Positions 1 through 9,600 of a stretch of 11,488 nucleotides of DNA are shown one piece after another. The position numbers and the translations under genes were made by a program. Source of the DNA: Bacteroidota bacterium (GTDB lineage: Bacteria > Bacteroidota > Bacteroidia > Sphingobacteriales > Sphingobacteriaceae); contig JANYAB010000647.1 in assembly GCA_025355225.1 (NCBI GenBank), positions 1 through 11,488 on the forward strand, written 5' to 3'. The notes below the pieces were generated by a model, which searched no databases, was not told the DNA's origin, and saw nothing but the letters and a program-made list of their open reading frames with translations. The first letter of the stretch is position 1. The number at the start of each line of letters is the position of its first letter.

Positions 1-794
1 CTGAGAAGGCTAACAGCAGCAAAGATGTTTTTATGATGCGCTGGGATGCTGAAAAAAACGATGTGGGGTTTAAACAACTTCCATCATTACCGGTCCCGGT
101 GGCTAATGCTTGTATGACCAGTATCGGTAATGTGATCTACCTTGCCGGTGGCGAAAGTAATGGCAGGCCTTCGGATAAATTTTTTATGCTCAACCTGGAT
201 CATACAAAAGCAGAGTGGTTGTCTTTACCCCCGGTGCCAATTGCTATGTCGCATTCGGTGGCGGTTACACAATCGAACGGAAAACACGCTTGTATTTATA
301 TAATTGGGGGCCGCAGCAGTACACCAACTGGAATCAGTACTTTGCATAATACCACCTTTTGTTATGACCCGAAATATAAAAAATGGACCAGTCTGAATAA
401 TGTTGGGGATGGGGTTAATACAACTACCATTTCAGCAGTTACTGCTGTAGCCAATGGTGATGGCGAGATCATACTAATTGGTGGTGATAAGGGCGACCAG
501 TTTCATAAAATAGAAACCTGGAACGCCATAATTGCCAACAGTAAAGATGATGCCGAAAAGAAACAGGCTAATAAAGAAAAGTTAGCCTTATTAAACAATC
601 ATCCCGGATTTAGTAAAGACGTTTATCAGTATAATACTTTAACAAACACCTGGAAGAAGATCGGCGAGCTGCCTTTTTATGGACAGGTAACCACTACTGC
701 TGTGTTATGGGGACACGAGATTTTTATACCCGGTGGCGAAATAAAGCCGGGCACCCGTACACCCAATATATCGATGGGGAAATTGAATAGATAA
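1..794 (+). CDS. Sialic acid mutarotase, cyclically permuted Kelch type (5' partial)
   Basis: The reading frame is open to the left edge (first complete codon at base 3), so the true start lies outside the window. Counting from the Met at base 33, 253 residues are visible. Kelch beta-propeller blades show as Gly-Gly pairs at residues 39-40, 92-93, 150-151 and 234-235, each after a hydrophobic strand and followed by a Trp-containing strand. The segment IPGGEIKPGTRT at 232-243 resembles the GEAKPGLRT stretch that I recall from the middle of E. coli NanM. Here it lies only 10 residues from the C-terminus, and the N-terminal part looks like the last NanM blade. That fits the known cyclically permuted NanM-like family of Bacteroidota. 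NanM converts alpha- to beta-N-acetylneuraminate in the periplasm; the same role is inferred here from context. Two bases separate it from the transporter gene. The signal peptide cannot be checked because the 5' end is missing. Confidence 0.85.
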   Translation, partial: EKANSSKDVFMMRWDAEKNDVGFKQLPSLPVPVANACMTSIGNVIYLAGGESNGRPSDKFFMLNLDHTKAEWLSLPPVPIAMSHSVAVTQSNGKHACIYIIGGRSSTPTGISTLHNTTFCYDPKYKKWTSLNNVGDGVNTTTISAVTAVANGDGEIILIGGDKGDQFHKIETWNAIIANSKDDAEKKQANKEKLALLNNHPGFSKDVYQYNTLTNTWKKIGELPFYGQVTTTAVLWGHEIFIPGGEIKPGTRTPNISMGKLNR

Positions 795-796
795 AG

Positions 797-2038
797 ATGG
801 CACAATCAAAAAGTTATCCCTGGATTTTAGTCGGCCTGTTATGGGGGGTGGCATTGCTGAACTACATGGACAGACAAATGCTTTCGGTGATGCGGCCTGC
901 CATGCAAATGGACATAGCAGAGTTGCGGACGGCTACCAACTTTGGGTATTTAATGGCCATTTTCCTTTGGATATACGGTTTCATGAGTCCTGTTTCAGGG
1001 ATATTTGCCGATAAATTTAACCGCAAATGGCTCATCGTTTTTAGCTTATTCGTTTGGTCAGGAGTAACCTTTGCAATGGGTTTTGCCACCACCTTTAGTC
1101 AAATTTACTGGTTAAGGGCCATCATGGGGATCAGCGAAGCATTGTATATCCCGGCAGGTCTATCATTAATTGCCGATGTACATTCGTCCAGGACCAGGTC
1201 GCTCGCTATCGGTATCCACATGACGGGGTTTTACGTAGGCCAGGGATTAGGCGGCTTTGGCGCAACAGTTGCCGCTGCCTTTTCGTGGCAAACCACTTTT
1301 CAGTCTTTTGGCATAATTGGCATTTTCTATTCATTGATACTGATCTTATTCCTGAAAGAAAAAGGGAAATCAGAAGAAATAAAATCATTTGTTAGTCCGC
1401 AGGTGAAAGAGCCATCCGGGATATTCAAAGGACTGGTGCTTTTATTTAGCAATATCGCGTTCTGGGTTATACTTTTTTACTTTGCTGTGGTGAGCCTGCC
1501 CGGCTGGGCATGCAAGAACTGGCTGCCAACGCTTTTTGCCCAGGACCTGAAAATACTTATGGCCCAGGCAGGACCCATCTCAACTATCACCATTGCTGCT
1601 TCGTCATTCCTGGGCGTGATTATCGGTGGTGTTTTGTCGGATAAATGGGTGCAAAAAAATATCATGGGGCGGGTATACACTAGCGCAATCGGCATGGCGT
1701 TAACTATCCCGTCATTATTGCTGATCGGATTTGGCCACACGCTTTTTTCTATTATCGGCGCGGCGCTTTGTTTCGGTATAGGTTATGGCATGTTTGATGC
1801 CAATAATATGCCTATCCTTTGCCAGTTTGTTTCCGCTAAATACAGGGCGACCGCCTACGGATTGATGAATATGACCGGGGTATTTGCCGGAGCATTGATC
1901 ACAGGCTTAATGGGCAAATCATCCGATGCCGGTAACCTTGGTAAAGATTTCGCGATGCTGGCCGGTATCGTTTTGCTGGCTTTGATTCTGCAGCTCTACT
2001 TTCTGCGCCCAAAGGATAATGATTTTGCGGAGGTTTAA
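797..2038 (+). CDS. nanT: MFS transporter, probable sialic acid importer (NanT-like)
   Basis: This 413-residue inner-membrane protein has the hydrophobic pattern of a 12-helix major facilitator. The loop 2-3 signature (motif A) is at residues 68-78, GIFADKFNRKW. A degenerate copy, GGVLSDKW, sits in the second half, as expected from the internal duplication of the fold. The stretch RAIMGISEALYIPA at 107-120 is typical of helix 4 in the anion:cation symporter-like branch, and NYMDRQ at 22-27 is typical of helix 1. The start codon lies 2 bases after the mutarotase stop, so the genes are almost certainly co-transcribed. Substrate cannot be read from the sequence. N-acetylneuraminate is inferred from the flanking mutarotase, esterase, epimerase and sialidase, and Bacteroidota nan loci commonly carry an MFS NanT. 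A related sugar-acid importer is the main alternative. Confidence 0.85.
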   Translation: MAQSKSYPWILVGLLWGVALLNYMDRQMLSVMRPAMQMDIAELRTATNFGYLMAIFLWIYGFMSPVSGIFADKFNRKWLIVFSLFVWSGVTFAMGFATTFSQIYWLRAIMGISEALYIPAGLSLIADVHSSRTRSLAIGIHMTGFYVGQGLGGFGATVAAAFSWQTTFQSFGIIGIFYSLILILFLKEKGKSEEIKSFVSPQVKEPSGIFKGLVLLFSNIAFWVILFYFAVVSLPGWACKNWLPTLFAQDLKILMAQAGPISTITIAASSFLGVIIGGVLSDKWVQKNIMGRVYTSAIGMALTIPSLLLIGFGHTLFSIIGAALCFGIGYGMFDANNMPILCQFVSAKYRATAYGLMNMTGVFAGALITGLMGKSSDAGNLGKDFAMLAGIVLLALILQLYFLRPKDNDFAEV

Positions 2039-2051
2039 ATTATCTGATCAA

Positions 2052-4154
2052 ATGAATAACAAGCAGACATTTTCCTTCCTATCAGCATTGCTTATTTTTT
2101 TGCTAATGAACTTGTGCCTGCATGCGCAGCATAAGGGGCTAAAGGTAGCTTGTATTGGTAATTCTGTTACTTACGGTTTGGGCCTCGAAAACAGGGAGCA
2201 GGAGTGTTATCCTGCTAAATTACAGTTATTATTGGGGGCCAATTATAATGTTAGAAATTTTGGGCATAGCGGTGCTACCTTATTGAAAAAGGGGCACAAC
2301 CCTTATTATAAAACACTCGAATTTGCTGACGCGATCACTTTTGCACCTGACATCGCCATTATTCATCTCGGCTTAAATGACACCGACCCGCGTGACTGGC
2401 CAAATTACCATGATGATTTCGAAGCGGATTACGCCTGGTTGATCGATGCTTTTAAAAAAGCTAATCCGGCGATAAAAATATATATCTGCCAGTTAACGCC
2501 CATATTTAGCGGGCACCCGCGATTTAAATCAGGTACCAGGGATTGGTACTGGCAGATACAAAGACTGATCCCGGTAATTGCAAAGGCGAATCATATCGAT
2601 TTGATCGATCTTCATGAACCACTTTATGCCCGCCCCGATCTTTTTGCCGACAACATACATCCTGACAAGGAAGGGGCATCTATCCTGGCAACAACAGTTT
2701 ATCATGCTATCAGTAAAAATTATGGCGGGTTGAAACTTCCGGAAGTATTTGCAGATGATATGGTTTTGCAGCGTAAGATGTCGGTGCCTGTATATGGAAC
2801 GGCCAATACCGGGGATATCGTTGAAGTAACTTTCAGGCAACATAAATTAACCGCCAGCGCTGACGAATATGGACATTGGAAAGTTACTTTACCCGCCATG
2901 GGGCCGGGCGGTCCTTTTAACATGGTAATAAGGGGCAAAGATTCTACTATCACCCTCAAAAATATAATGATCGGTGATATTTGGCTATGCTCAGGACAAT
3001 CTAATATGGTGTTCCCGCTCAAGAGTGAAGCTGAAGGTGAGAAAGAAATTAAAACAGCATCGAATAATACTGCAATTAGATTGTACAAGCTTAACGTGTT
3101 AAAAGAGACGGACTCCATTGCCTGGGATACCGCAACGTTAACTAAAGTAAACCGATTAAAATATTTTTCGGGTACATGGAAGGAGAGCAATGCTCTTTCG
3201 GCCCGCGACTTTTCGGCGATAGCCTTGTATTTCGGCAAAAAAATAAACCAGGAGGAGCGAGTGCCCATCGGTCTTATCGAGGTAGCCGTTGGCGGGTCGC
3301 CCATCGAATCATGGGTGGACCGGTACACGATGGAGCACGATCCCATTTTGGTGGATGTGTTGCACAACTGGCGAAAATCGGACTTTATGATGCAATGGTG
3401 CCGCGACAGGGCTGATGTAAATTTAAAATATGCCAGCTCTGCAAAGCAGCGGCATCCTTATGAACCTTGTTATAATTATGAAGCCGGAATAGCTGACCTG
3501 ACCACATTTCCGGTAAAAGGGGTACTATGGTACCAGGGCGAAAGTAATGCGCACAATAGTGAATTGTACAGTCGTCTTTTTAAAACGATGGTAACCTGCT
3601 GGCGGCAAAAATGGGGGTACGATCTCCCTTTTCACTTTGTGCAGTTATCCGGTATCAGCCGTCCTTCATGGCCCGGTTTCAGGGAGATGGAGAACAAATT
3701 GCAACAGCAAATACCGAATTTGCACATGGCGGTCAGCATGGATATGGGCGACTCTTTAAATGTGCATTACAAACAAAAAAAGGCAGTATCCAATCGGCTG
3801 GCATTATTGGCATTACATTATACTTATAAAAAACAAATACCTGCCGATGGCCCCAGGGCATTGTATGCAGTTCACAAAGGCAATGCGATCATTATAACTT
3901 TCAACAGCCAATTAGCCGTAGGAAATAATAAACCCTTAACAGGCTTTGAGTTGATCAATTCGAAAGGCGAACGGACACCGGCGGACGCCACCATCAGCAA
4001 AAATAATATTTATCTGAAAATACTGCCTGGAGCAGAAGTGAAGGCGATATGGTATGCCATGCAGCCTTATACCCATGCTAATCTGGCGAATAATGCAAGA
4101 CTTCCTGCATCAACCTTTATGCTATCACTGCACCATGATAAAAACTTTTATTGA
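2052..4154 (+). CDS. nanS: Two-module sialate O-acetylesterase (SGNH hydrolase + SASA domain), NanS-like
   Basis: Start 2052 (700 residues) is chosen because it gives a clean signal peptide: charged start, hydrophobic core about residues 9-23, likely cleavage after LHA at 23-25. The upstream in-frame ATG at 2019 would add 11 residues ahead of the signal. Module 1 (about 30-225) is an SGNH/GDSL hydrolase: GNS at 36-38 with Ser38, GHSG at 71-74, GLND at 107-110, and DNIH at 200-203 giving Asp200 and His203. Module 2 (about 228-690) is the SASA family: LPEVFADDMVLQR from 229, SGQSNM at 314-319 with probable nucleophile Ser317, WYQGESN at 493-499, and GDSLNVH at 566-572 with probable catalytic His572. 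Both modules keep their catalytic residues. The family removes O-acetyl groups from sialic acids, and a two-domain NanS is known from Tannerella forsythia. Periplasmic or surface location is inferred. It ends next to the epimerase gene. Confidence 0.88.
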   Translation: MNNKQTFSFLSALLIFLLMNLCLHAQHKGLKVACIGNSVTYGLGLENREQECYPAKLQLLLGANYNVRNFGHSGATLLKKGHNPYYKTLEFADAITFAPDIAIIHLGLNDTDPRDWPNYHDDFEADYAWLIDAFKKANPAIKIYICQLTPIFSGHPRFKSGTRDWYWQIQRLIPVIAKANHIDLIDLHEPLYARPDLFADNIHPDKEGASILATTVYHAISKNYGGLKLPEVFADDMVLQRKMSVPVYGTANTGDIVEVTFRQHKLTASADEYGHWKVTLPAMGPGGPFNMVIRGKDSTITLKNIMIGDIWLCSGQSNMVFPLKSEAEGEKEIKTASNNTAIRLYKLNVLKETDSIAWDTATLTKVNRLKYFSGTWKESNALSARDFSAIALYFGKKINQEERVPIGLIEVAVGGSPIESWVDRYTMEHDPILVDVLHNWRKSDFMMQWCRDRADVNLKYASSAKQRHPYEPCYNYEAGIADLTTFPVKGVLWYQGESNAHNSELYSRLFKTMVTCWRQKWGYDLPFHFVQLSGISRPSWPGFREMENKLQQQIPNLHMAVSMDMGDSLNVHYKQKKAVSNRLALLALHYTYKKQIPADGPRALYAVHKGNAIIITFNSQLAVGNNKPLTGFELINSKGERTPADATISKNNIYLKILPGAEVKAIWYAMQPYTHANLANNARLPASTFMLSLHHDKNFY

Positions 4155-4159
4155 ACAAG

Positions 4160-5335
4160 ATGAGCTATACAGAACAAGAAATAGAACAATTAGGAGAGTT
4201 TTACCAGGATCAGCTATTGAAGGATACAGTGCCGTTTTGGTTCCCGCGGTCGTATGATACCGAGCATGGCGGTTTTTTGCTGATGCGCGACCGCGATGGT
4301 TCGCTGATAGATGATGACAAGGCTGTCTGGATACAGGGTCGTGCCACCTGGCTATTGGCAACACTATATAATACGGTTGAAAAGAAACAGGAATGGTTGG
4401 ATGGAGCAAAACTGGGCTATGAATTTTTGATCAATCATTGTTTTGATAGTGATGGGCAAATGTTTTTCCATGTAACCCGTGACGGAAACCCTATCCGCAA
4501 GCGCCGGTATTTTTTCTCAGAAACATTTGCAGTGATGGCTTTAGCCGCTTATGCAAAAGCTATTGGCAGTGAGCAAATTGCTCAACAGGCACGAAGAATT
4601 TTTGGCAAATGCATAGAGTATGCAACTATACCGGACCTATTACCGCCAAAATTTACGTCAACACGGCCATCCAAAGGTATTGGCGTGCCAATGATCATGA
4701 TTAACACTGCGCAGCAACTCAGAGATACCATAGGTGATACGCGTTGTGATGGATGGATAAATAAATGGATCAATGAAATTGAGCGCGATTTTGTTAAGGA
4801 TGATATTAGGTGTGTAATGGAGCAAGTGGCCCCGGATGGGTGTATTATCGACCATGTTGACGGCCGCACGCTTAACCCCGGTCACGCGATAGAAGGTGCA
4901 TGGTTTATACTGCACGAGGCAAAATACCGCAATAATGATCCGCACCTCATCAAACTGGGCTGCCGGATGCTTGACTATATGTGGGAGCGCGGATGGGATA
5001 ACGAATATGGGGGCATTTTATATTACCGGGATGTTTACAGTAAACCCGTACAGGAATATTGGCAGGACATGAAATTCTGGTGGCCGCATAACGAAGCGAT
5101 CATCGCTACGCTATTGGCCTATACCATTACCGGGTACGGAAAATACGCTCAATGGCATAAAATGGTACACGATTATGCCTATACCAATTTCCATGACGAA
5201 AAACATGGAGAATGGTTTGGTTACCTGCATCGCGATGGTACCATTGCTCAACCAGCAAAAGGAAATTTATTTAAGGGGCCATTTCACCTGCCGCGCCAGG
5301 AATGGTATTGTATGCAATTATTAAAAAGTATCTGA
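4160..5335 (+). CDS. nanE: N-acylglucosamine 2-epimerase family protein, probable ManNAc-to-GlcNAc epimerase
   Basis: This 391-residue cytoplasmic protein (no signal peptide) belongs to the AGE/renin-binding-protein family with an (alpha/alpha)6 barrel. Conserved pieces include GRATWL with Arg61, FSETFAVMA with Glu121, PGHAIEG with His242, WWPHNEA at 307-313 with Glu312, and KGPFHLPR with His376. The two histidines match in spacing and context the catalytic pair known from characterised AGE enzymes. Bacteroides fragilis uses such an epimerase, rather than the enteric NanE type, to convert ManNAc from sialic acid cleavage into GlcNAc; that role is inferred here from the operon. A cellobiose-2-epimerase-like activity is possible but unlikely next to a sialidase. 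An in-frame TTG at 4151 overlaps the preceding TGA stop and would add three residues. I prefer the ATG at 4160, though the overlap hints at translational coupling. Confidence 0.9.
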   Translation: MSYTEQEIEQLGEFYQDQLLKDTVPFWFPRSYDTEHGGFLLMRDRDGSLIDDDKAVWIQGRATWLLATLYNTVEKKQEWLDGAKLGYEFLINHCFDSDGQMFFHVTRDGNPIRKRRYFFSETFAVMALAAYAKAIGSEQIAQQARRIFGKCIEYATIPDLLPPKFTSTRPSKGIGVPMIMINTAQQLRDTIGDTRCDGWINKWINEIERDFVKDDIRCVMEQVAPDGCIIDHVDGRTLNPGHAIEGAWFILHEAKYRNNDPHLIKLGCRMLDYMWERGWDNEYGGILYYRDVYSKPVQEYWQDMKFWWPHNEAIIATLLAYTITGYGKYAQWHKMVHDYAYTNFHDEKHGEWFGYLHRDGTIAQPAKGNLFKGPFHLPRQEWYCMQLLKSI

Positions 5336-5340
5336 AAGAA

Positions 5341-6507
5341 ATGAAAAAGCTGATTATTTATGTTTTGATTAATGTTTTTGGGTTGACAGTTGCTTATGCA
5401 CAGTCAAAGGAAGTCCCGGTTTTTGTTTCAGGAACAGAAGGTTATAAAACATTCCGCATACCGGGCATTATTAAAGCTCCCAACGGCGATCTGCTTGCTT
5501 TTTGCGAAGGGCGAATAAATGGCATCAATGATTTTGGCAATATAAAAATAGTGCTGAAACGAAGCAGCGATAAGGGCAAATCATGGGGTGCATTACAAAT
5601 AGTGGCTTCAAACGATACTTTGCAAACGGGCAACGTAGCACCGGTGGTAGACAGGACCGATCCCCGGTATCCAAACGGCAGGATATTCCTCTTTTATAAT
5701 ACCGGTAATGCATCCGAATCAAAGGTACGCCAAGGTTTAGGCGTGCGCGAAGTATGGTACAAAACCTCAGTTGATAATGGTTTAAGCTGGTCGGCCCCCG
5801 TCAATATTACCTTACAGGTACACAAGCCCAAACAGCCACAATTTAATAAGGACTATAAATTTAGCGAGGATTGGCGCAGCTATGCCAATACACCCGGCCA
5901 TGCGATGCAATTTGCAGAGGGGACTTACAAAGGGCGCATTTACATTGCCGCTAACCATTCGGCAGGTGTCCCGCAAAAACATTATGCAGATGGCAGGGCG
6001 TTTGGATATTATACCGGTGATCACGGTAAGACTTTTAAAATAAGTGATGATGTAAGTACGCCGGGAGGGAACGAGGTGATGGCTGCCGAACTGTCAAATA
6101 GCAGGCTGATACTGAATATTCGTTATCAGTTAGGAAACATCAGGCAAAGAATAATCGCCATCAGCAACAATGGCGGCCAGAAATGGGATACGGTTTATTT
6201 TGATCCGCATTTGCCGGATCCGGTTTGCCAGGGCAGTATGTTGACTATTGGTAAATACAAGGGTAAAAATATACTGGCCGTTTGTAATGATGCCGATACC
6301 TTGCGAAGGAATAATCTAACTCTTCGCATCAGCTTTGATGAAGGGAAAAGCTGGAAGGAAAACTATCCGGTAGCCCAAGCGCCCGAAGGTTATAAAGGCG
6401 ATTATAGTGCATATTCGGATCTGGTTGCTGTCGATAAAAAGAACATCGGCATACTTTACGAAAAAGATGATTACAAAGAGATAGTTTTTGTGGTGTATAA
6501 GTGGTAA
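5341..6507 (+). CDS. nanH: Secreted exo-alpha-sialidase (GH33)
   Basis: Start 5341 (388 residues) gives a proper signal peptide: MKK, hydrophobic core, likely cleavage after AYA just before Gln. An in-frame ATG at 5302 lies inside the epimerase gene and would add 13 residues. Sialidase hallmarks are present in order. FRIP holds Arg39 of the arginine triad, and Asp64 in NDFGN is the likely acid/base. Asp boxes of SxDxGxxW type are at 76-82 and twice more (TSVDNGLSW, ISFDEGKSW), plus two degenerate ones. Glu250 in AAEL, Arg261 in LNIR and Arg323 near RNNLTLR complete the site, with Tyr358 in SAYSDL as nucleophile. All expected catalytic residues are present. The protein is essentially the six-bladed catalytic propeller alone, without the extra N-terminal domain seen in many longer Bacteroides sialidases. 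It probably acts in the periplasm or outside the cell, releasing terminal sialic acid. The start lies 5 bases after the epimerase stop. Confidence 0.92.
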   Translation: MKKLIIYVLINVFGLTVAYAQSKEVPVFVSGTEGYKTFRIPGIIKAPNGDLLAFCEGRINGINDFGNIKIVLKRSSDKGKSWGALQIVASNDTLQTGNVAPVVDRTDPRYPNGRIFLFYNTGNASESKVRQGLGVREVWYKTSVDNGLSWSAPVNITLQVHKPKQPQFNKDYKFSEDWRSYANTPGHAMQFAEGTYKGRIYIAANHSAGVPQKHYADGRAFGYYTGDHGKTFKISDDVSTPGGNEVMAAELSNSRLILNIRYQLGNIRQRIIAISNNGGQKWDTVYFDPHLPDPVCQGSMLTIGKYKGKNILAVCNDADTLRRNNLTLRISFDEGKSWKENYPVAQAPEGYKGDYSAYSDLVAVDKKNIGILYEKDDYKEIVFVVYKW

Positions 6508-6570
6508 ATGATGAAGAAAATTATTTAGATAGGTTACCTGTTGTTTTTATCAATCGCTACTTCGGCGTCA
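6508..6570 (+). pseudogene. Broken signal-peptide start (in-frame amber), relic of a secreted-protein gene
   Basis: Directly after the sialidase stop codon, two ATG codons open a frame reading MMKKII, then a TAG at 6526-6528, then IGYLLFLSIATSAS. Ignoring the TAG, this is a textbook Bacteroidota signal peptide with a Lys pair, a hydrophobic core and a small-residue end (TSA). The frame stays open after the TAG and is the same frame as the 1002-residue protein starting at 6643, which has its own full signal peptide. This looks like the surviving 5' end of a former operon gene, or a mutated earlier start of the downstream gene. The tandem signal peptides make the first idea more likely. It might instead be ordinary leader DNA that reads this way by chance. 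Confidence 0.5.
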
Positions 6571-6642
6571 AAAAAACAATTTGAACTACTTAGGACTTAT
6601 ATCAATTCAAAAGAAAAATTCAATCAATTAGAATTGCCGGCA

Positions 6643-9600
6643 ATGAATAAACCCTCGTCTTTGCTAAAAACTATCCTGGTTGGCAGTTTTTTATATGTAT
6701 GCGGTTCTGGATCAATGTTTGCCCAACAATTGAAATACGTATCCGGGAATAACAACTGGAACCCGGATTCTTTGGGAAATCACCGTGCAGTAATTGAAGT
6801 AACAAAAACTTCAATTGGAGCGAGTGTTATTGTAGAATGGCGCCGTCGTGATGATCCCACGGAAAAAGATATTATTGTTGTAGATTCTACTACCAATAAA
6901 AGAATATGGAATGTAAAAGCGGTTAATTTATCACGCGAGACAGGGACTATTTATTTCGAGCCTGTTTCTGGAAAAGGTATATATTATATCTATTATCTGC
7001 CTTATCACGTAATTCCCCAATCCAACTATCCTAACGCTGTTTATCTCAAATGGAATAATAAACCTGATAATTCATGGTTAAACGCCATCCGAAATAACCA
7101 GCTGACTCCGGCTAAGGTTAATTATCTCGAATCTGTAAATGCACTGAATAGTTTTTACCCGATGGAGGTAATTGCTACGGGTTCAGAAGTAAAAAAAATA
7201 CAGGCAGAACACCAGGATAAACCTTTCCTGGTTTTTCAGGAAAGTAGAATGTATCCCATTAAAATGGTAGCTGATTTACCGCAAAGATGGATAATTCAAG
7301 GTAATGATCAATTATTCACAGATACCATAGCAAAAGGGGAGAATTTCTCCTGGCAACTGGGGATTTATGCTTTTAAAAGCAATTTGCAGCATGTACAGCT
7401 GCATTTTAGTGATTTTAAATGCGATAGGGGCGGTGTAATACGGGCAAGTTTATTCTCATGTCTCAACACTAACGGAACAAATTGGGATAATACAGTATTT
7501 AAAAAAAATATTAATATAACAAAAGGCAATATTCAGGCTATGTGGTGCCTGGTAACTATCCCCAAAAATATCGTTTCGGGCACTTACGCCGGCATAGTTA
7601 AAGTAATTTCTAACGGAAATACAGCCATTTCTGTACGGGTTAACCTGGTGGTGAATAACAAAACATTACCCGATGGGGGTGTTAATGAACCCTGGAAACA
7701 AACGCGGCTAACCTGGCTCAACTCTTCGATAGGTCAAAAAAATACTGTTATCAAACCATACATTGCTTTAAAAATTAAAGGGCGTGCTATTAAACTTTTA
7801 GGAAGAAAATTATTGATTGCCGATAATGGCCTTCCGGCTCAAATTATAAGTTATTTCACGGAAGAAATGACAGGGATTGGCACAAACCCAACACCGGTAT
7901 TAAATTCACCAATGCAATTGGTGGCAATAAAAGAAGATGGCAATGCAGTTAAATGGCTAGCCGGTAACCCTGCAATTATCCAAAACGAACCTGGTAAAGT
8001 AAGTTGGTCGGCAGTCAATAAATCGCCAAAACTGCTTATGAAAGTAAAAGGTTCTGTTGAGTTTGATGGTTTTATCCATTATAGTGTTAGGTTGATTGCA
8101 TTGCAAAATCAAAACCTAAACGATATTCGGATGATTATCCCATTTAATAAAGACATTGCCCAATATATGATGGGCTTGAACTTAAAAGGCGGTAAAATGC
8201 CTGAGCACTATGAATGGAAATGGGACGTAGCAAATAAGAACCAGGATGGGGCATGGATAGGTGATGTAAACGCAGGATTGCAATTTTCGCTGCGAGACCA
8301 GCATTACAGCAGGCCTTTAAATACGAACTTTTATTTAGATAAACCTTTAGTGCTACCGGAATCGTGGGGCAATAAGGGTAATGGCGGTATTAACATTGCT
8401 GAAAATCAAAATGTTGTTTCCATAAACAATTATAGCGGGGCCCGCCTAATGAAAAAAGGCGACACTTTATATTACAATTTTAACTTATTAATAACCCCAT
8501 TCCACGCAATTGATACTAAAAGCCAATGGGGCACCAGGTTTTATCACAAATACGAAAACCTTAATACAATAAAAGCGACTGGCGCCACGGTAATTAATAT
8601 TCACCACGGCACTCCTATTAATCCTTATATCAACTATCCGTTTATCGTGCATGCTGCTATGAAAAGCTATATCGATTCTGCACATAATCTGGGTTTGAAG
8701 GTTAAGATATACAATACTGTGCGCGAGTTATCGAATAGCGCATATGAAATATTCCCATTGCGCAGCCTTGGCCACGAGGTATATTCAACAGGAAAAGGGG
8801 GTGGCTATTCATGGTTACAGGAGCATTTAGAAAACGATTATATAGCAGCCTGGTATGTGCCCGAAGTAAAGGATGCCGCAATTGTAAATAGCGGAATGAG
8901 CCGCTGGCATAACTATTATGCCGAAGGGATGAACTGGCTCGTAAACAATGTAGGTATAGACGGCATTTATTTGGATGATGTTGCTTTTGACAGGACAACT
9001 ATGAAACGCATAAAACGATTGCTTACTCAAAACGGGCATCCCGGAATTATAGACCTTCATTCTGCCAATCAATACAATAAACGGGACGGCTTTAATAATA
9101 GCGCGAATTTGTATATGGAACACTTCCCTTATTTAAATCGTTTATGGTTCGGTGAATATTTTGATTACGAACACAATGATCCGGATTTTTTTATGACAGA
9201 AGTTTCCGGTATCCCCTTTGGATTGATGGGTGAAATGCTACAGGGCGGCGGTAATCCCTGGAGGGGGATGATCTACGGTATGACCAATAGGATGCCGTGG
9301 TCTGACAATGCTGATCCACGCCCAATTTGGAAAGCATGGGACAATTTCGGTATTAAAGACAGTAAAATGATAGGATATTGGGTTAAAAGCAACCCTGTTA
9401 AAACCAGCGATAAGGATATACTTGCTACTGTTTATAAGAAAAATAAAAAGGTGATGATTGCTATTGCCAGTTGGTCAACTAAAGAAAAAAATATAAAACT
9501 TTTAATTGACTGGAACGCCTTAAAAATTGATCCCCAAAAAGCGACTATTACAGCACCCGCCATAGAAAATTTCCAACAAGCACAAAACTTTTCAATTAAC

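Noticed and set aside
2019..2051. Upstream ATG for the esterase, overlapping the transporter end
   Set aside because: It would add 11 charged residues ahead of a normal signal peptide; the ATG at 2052 fits better.
2720..3367. Long minus-strand open frame (215 codons) opposite the esterase
   Set aside because: It lies wholly inside a gene with intact catalytic motifs on the plus strand and shows no domain or signal of its own; it is a shadow frame.
6541..6642. TTG start at 6541 for the large hydrolase-like protein
   Set aside because: It would place a partial hydrophobic segment before a second full signal peptide; 6643 is the natural start.
8702..9123. Overlapping minus-strand open frames opposite the large hydrolase-like gene
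   Set aside because: Cys/His/Ile-rich translations without features, covering the conserved TIM-barrel region of the plus-strand gene; shadows.
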